This document shows, in pieces, positions 62,476-64,000 of a stretch of 64,000 nt of DNA (the first letter of the stretch is position 1; every line of letters begins with the position of its first letter). The DNA is from Aquatica leii (lineage: Eukaryota; Arthropoda; Insecta; Coleoptera; Lampyridae). The position numbers were made by a program, and so were the translations under genes. The stretch is from positions 111,061,529 to 111,125,528 of the forward strand of contig CM069432.1 in the NCBI GenBank assembly GCA_035610365.1, in the 5' to 3' direction. Below the pieces are notes generated by a model. It was not told the DNA's origin and ran no database searches. It saw nothing but the letters and a program-made list of their open reading frames with translations.

Positions 62476-62985
62476 ATGGGTCGAAATAGAGTGAAGTGTG
62501 AAATTTCATTCTTAACAAGTGTAAAAGTTTTTTCCGAGAAAATTTTGGAGAAAATTGCTCTAGAAGGCAGAAAAATTATTTCTTCGAAAACAGAACGAAG
62601 AAGATTAGTTACTGCAGAATTGATAAAAAGTAATGTGAGGGTCCGATTAGCATTTACTCGGACACACATCAACTGGACAGTGGAACAATGGGAAAGAGTG
62701 GTATTCACTGATGAATCTAAATTTAATTTATTTAATAGTGATGATATACAGCATGTACGAAGAGCTGCTGGGAAAAGATTTGATCCAAAGTACATTGTAT
62801 CAACAGTAAAACATGATGGAAACTTTTTCGGCATATGATAATGGGACCATTTAATAGTATTGAAGGTCTCAATAATACAAGTAAAAGATACTTTTAAAAA
62901 CATCATGGAACCATATGCCGAAGAATATATTTCTATTAAATACATTTTCAACATCACAATGGTCGAACCATGCTTTGAAATCATA
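62476..62985 (+). pseudogene. Tc1/mariner transposase, central fragment
   Basis: The plus frame from 62476 (120 codons) includes RLVTAELIKSNVRVRLAFTR, then HINWTVEQWERVVFTDESKF with the first catalytic aspartate (about 62668-62727), and YIVSTVKHDGNFFGI before two stops near 62835. The frame then shifts and gives MEPYAEE (62905-62925), and a region where the second catalytic block (FQ-DN-P) has decayed to QHHNGRTM (about 62950). The start at 62476 is only the first ATG. The true N-terminus with its helix-turn-helix is missing. Inactive. Confidence 0.85.
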
Positions 62986-64000
62986 GGGTGTTACGTCTAA
63001 GTTAAAATGTTTATAACAGGTTTAAAAAGTTATCATTAAACTTATTGTCAATATTTTATAATAGAATAAAAGAAATAACTACTAGTAACTTTTTATAATT
63101 TGTTTTGTTCATTAAAATACCTGGAATTTTCAAAAGTTGCTATCTATATGGACAATACTGCATGTAAAATGTAATGCTGATTTAACTAAAATTAGTACTT
63201 TGCTTTTAACAATTTTATATTGAATTGATGAAAATAAACTAATTAATGTATACGAACGCAACTCTGACTGTTATCTCTTTCTTGTGTAGTCATAATCACT
63301 TATCTACATTTTGCTGGGTTCGTGTGCGTACGGTGACCAACACGAAATAGTTTGATTGAATTAATTTGTTTTTTATCATTTTATAAAAAAGTTTAGTTAT
63401 GTCGAATTCTAAGTATAATTTTTTGAAATAATGAAAATTGAACATTGAAAACTTGATCAACTGTTGATTTATGACTTGCATGTTCCTCTTATGTTTATTA
63501 TTTTTAGAAAAACATTTTATGTTTTTAATGTGATATTATTTTTTCAATTTAAAATCATTATTTGCGGTTCCAAAATTTTAGCTTTGTGTACTATAACCTC
63601 TTTATGCTTTTTGTAAATTAGAAAGATAAACAACGGGAAAAATCCTTATATAGTGTACGATAATTTCGTAACGTCTCGACGATAATTTGTTGTGAGATAT
63701 CTGCCAACGCTGGTTTTAAATTGAAGAACGTTTAGATTAGAAAACAAACTTTGCTAGAACTTTTCCGATAAACGAAGGAGCGCCATAAATTTTACTTTGT
63801 CCAGAGCGCTAAATATGTAGCTACGCCACTATGTCGAGATACATAACATCATCTAAGTCTTTGCAATCGTTATCGCTTTACAACGGAAATAGGCAAATTT
63901 AGGATCGACTGCGCCCTAGACCGTGTCTGATATGGCGCCTTGTTTGCCATGATTAGAAATGAAATATCTTATATATGAATAATAAAAATATATTCTTTTG
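62986..64000. other. Non-coding stretch to the window end
   Basis: AT-rich to about 63640. From 63640 to 63955 base composition is more balanced. The minus strand there contains AGTGGCGTAGCTACATATTT and GGCGCCATATCAGACACGG, which look like repeat sequence, but no family or second end could be fixed. Confidence 0.45.

Noticed and set aside
62415..62984. 189-codon minus-strand frame
   Set aside because: It is the shadow of the plus-strand Tc1/mariner fragment, whose motifs are clear.

Overview
This 64 kb window is strongly AT-rich, intron-style or intergenic DNA from an animal, almost certainly an insect. Two observations support that. A small two-exon gene at 41132-41577 (minus) encodes a secreted protein with the six-cysteine spacing of insect odorant-binding proteins. 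The repeats are typical of arthropod genomes: Gypsy LTR, Jockey-like LINE, Penelope-like element, Helitron, several Tc1/mariner-type transposases, hAT-like remnants, MITEs and a satellite. No operons, ribosome-binding sites, CRISPR arrays or bacterial-type genes are seen. Most long reading frames are fragments of transposable elements; the rest of the AT-rich sequence has no visible coding signal.

Layout. 2486-12115: a full-length Gypsy/Ty3 element of about 9.4 kb (minus strand, 2673-12044) with two nearly identical 1.5 kb LTRs, PBS, PPT and a 6 bp target duplication. It sits inside an older MITE-like repeat whose second copy lies uninterrupted at 28600-28895. Gag and Pol are recognisable but broken, and a classic -1 frameshift heptamer abuts the gag stop. 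18775-19125: a MITE with 29 bp terminal inverted repeats. 23090-25700: a decayed Helitron Rep gene. 27026-29560: a perfect hairpin, decayed DDE transposases and the second MITE-like copy. 30714-31770: a decayed Tc1-like transposase split by a 116 bp segment with intron-like borders. 32060-33720: a 5' and RT fragment of a Jockey-type LINE. 37075-37149: a GC-richer possible first exon. 39951-40345: an LTR-like segment. 41132-41577: the odorant-binding protein gene. 42105-42825: a diverged tandem duplication. 47600-48000: a transposase fragment. 48480-50560: a Penelope-like element with RT and GIY-YIG domains, followed by two structured, hammerhead-like 3' modules. 51750-54804: about 5.8 copies of a 525 bp satellite that cuts into a hAT-like transposase pseudogene (54805-55650). 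60065-60560: an inverted pair of hammerhead-ribozyme-bearing repeats. 62476-62985: another Tc1/mariner transposase fragment.

Function. The only apparently intact protein-coding gene is the odorant-binding protein. Everything else recognisable is selfish DNA at different stages of decay: the Gypsy is young by LTR identity, the satellite is homogeneous, and the Helitron, LINE and transposases are old. The most unusual content is the set of four hammerhead-like RNA modules, two behind the Penelope-like element and two in the inverted pair. No tools were run: boundaries of decayed elements are approximate, and family names rest on motif recognition by eye.
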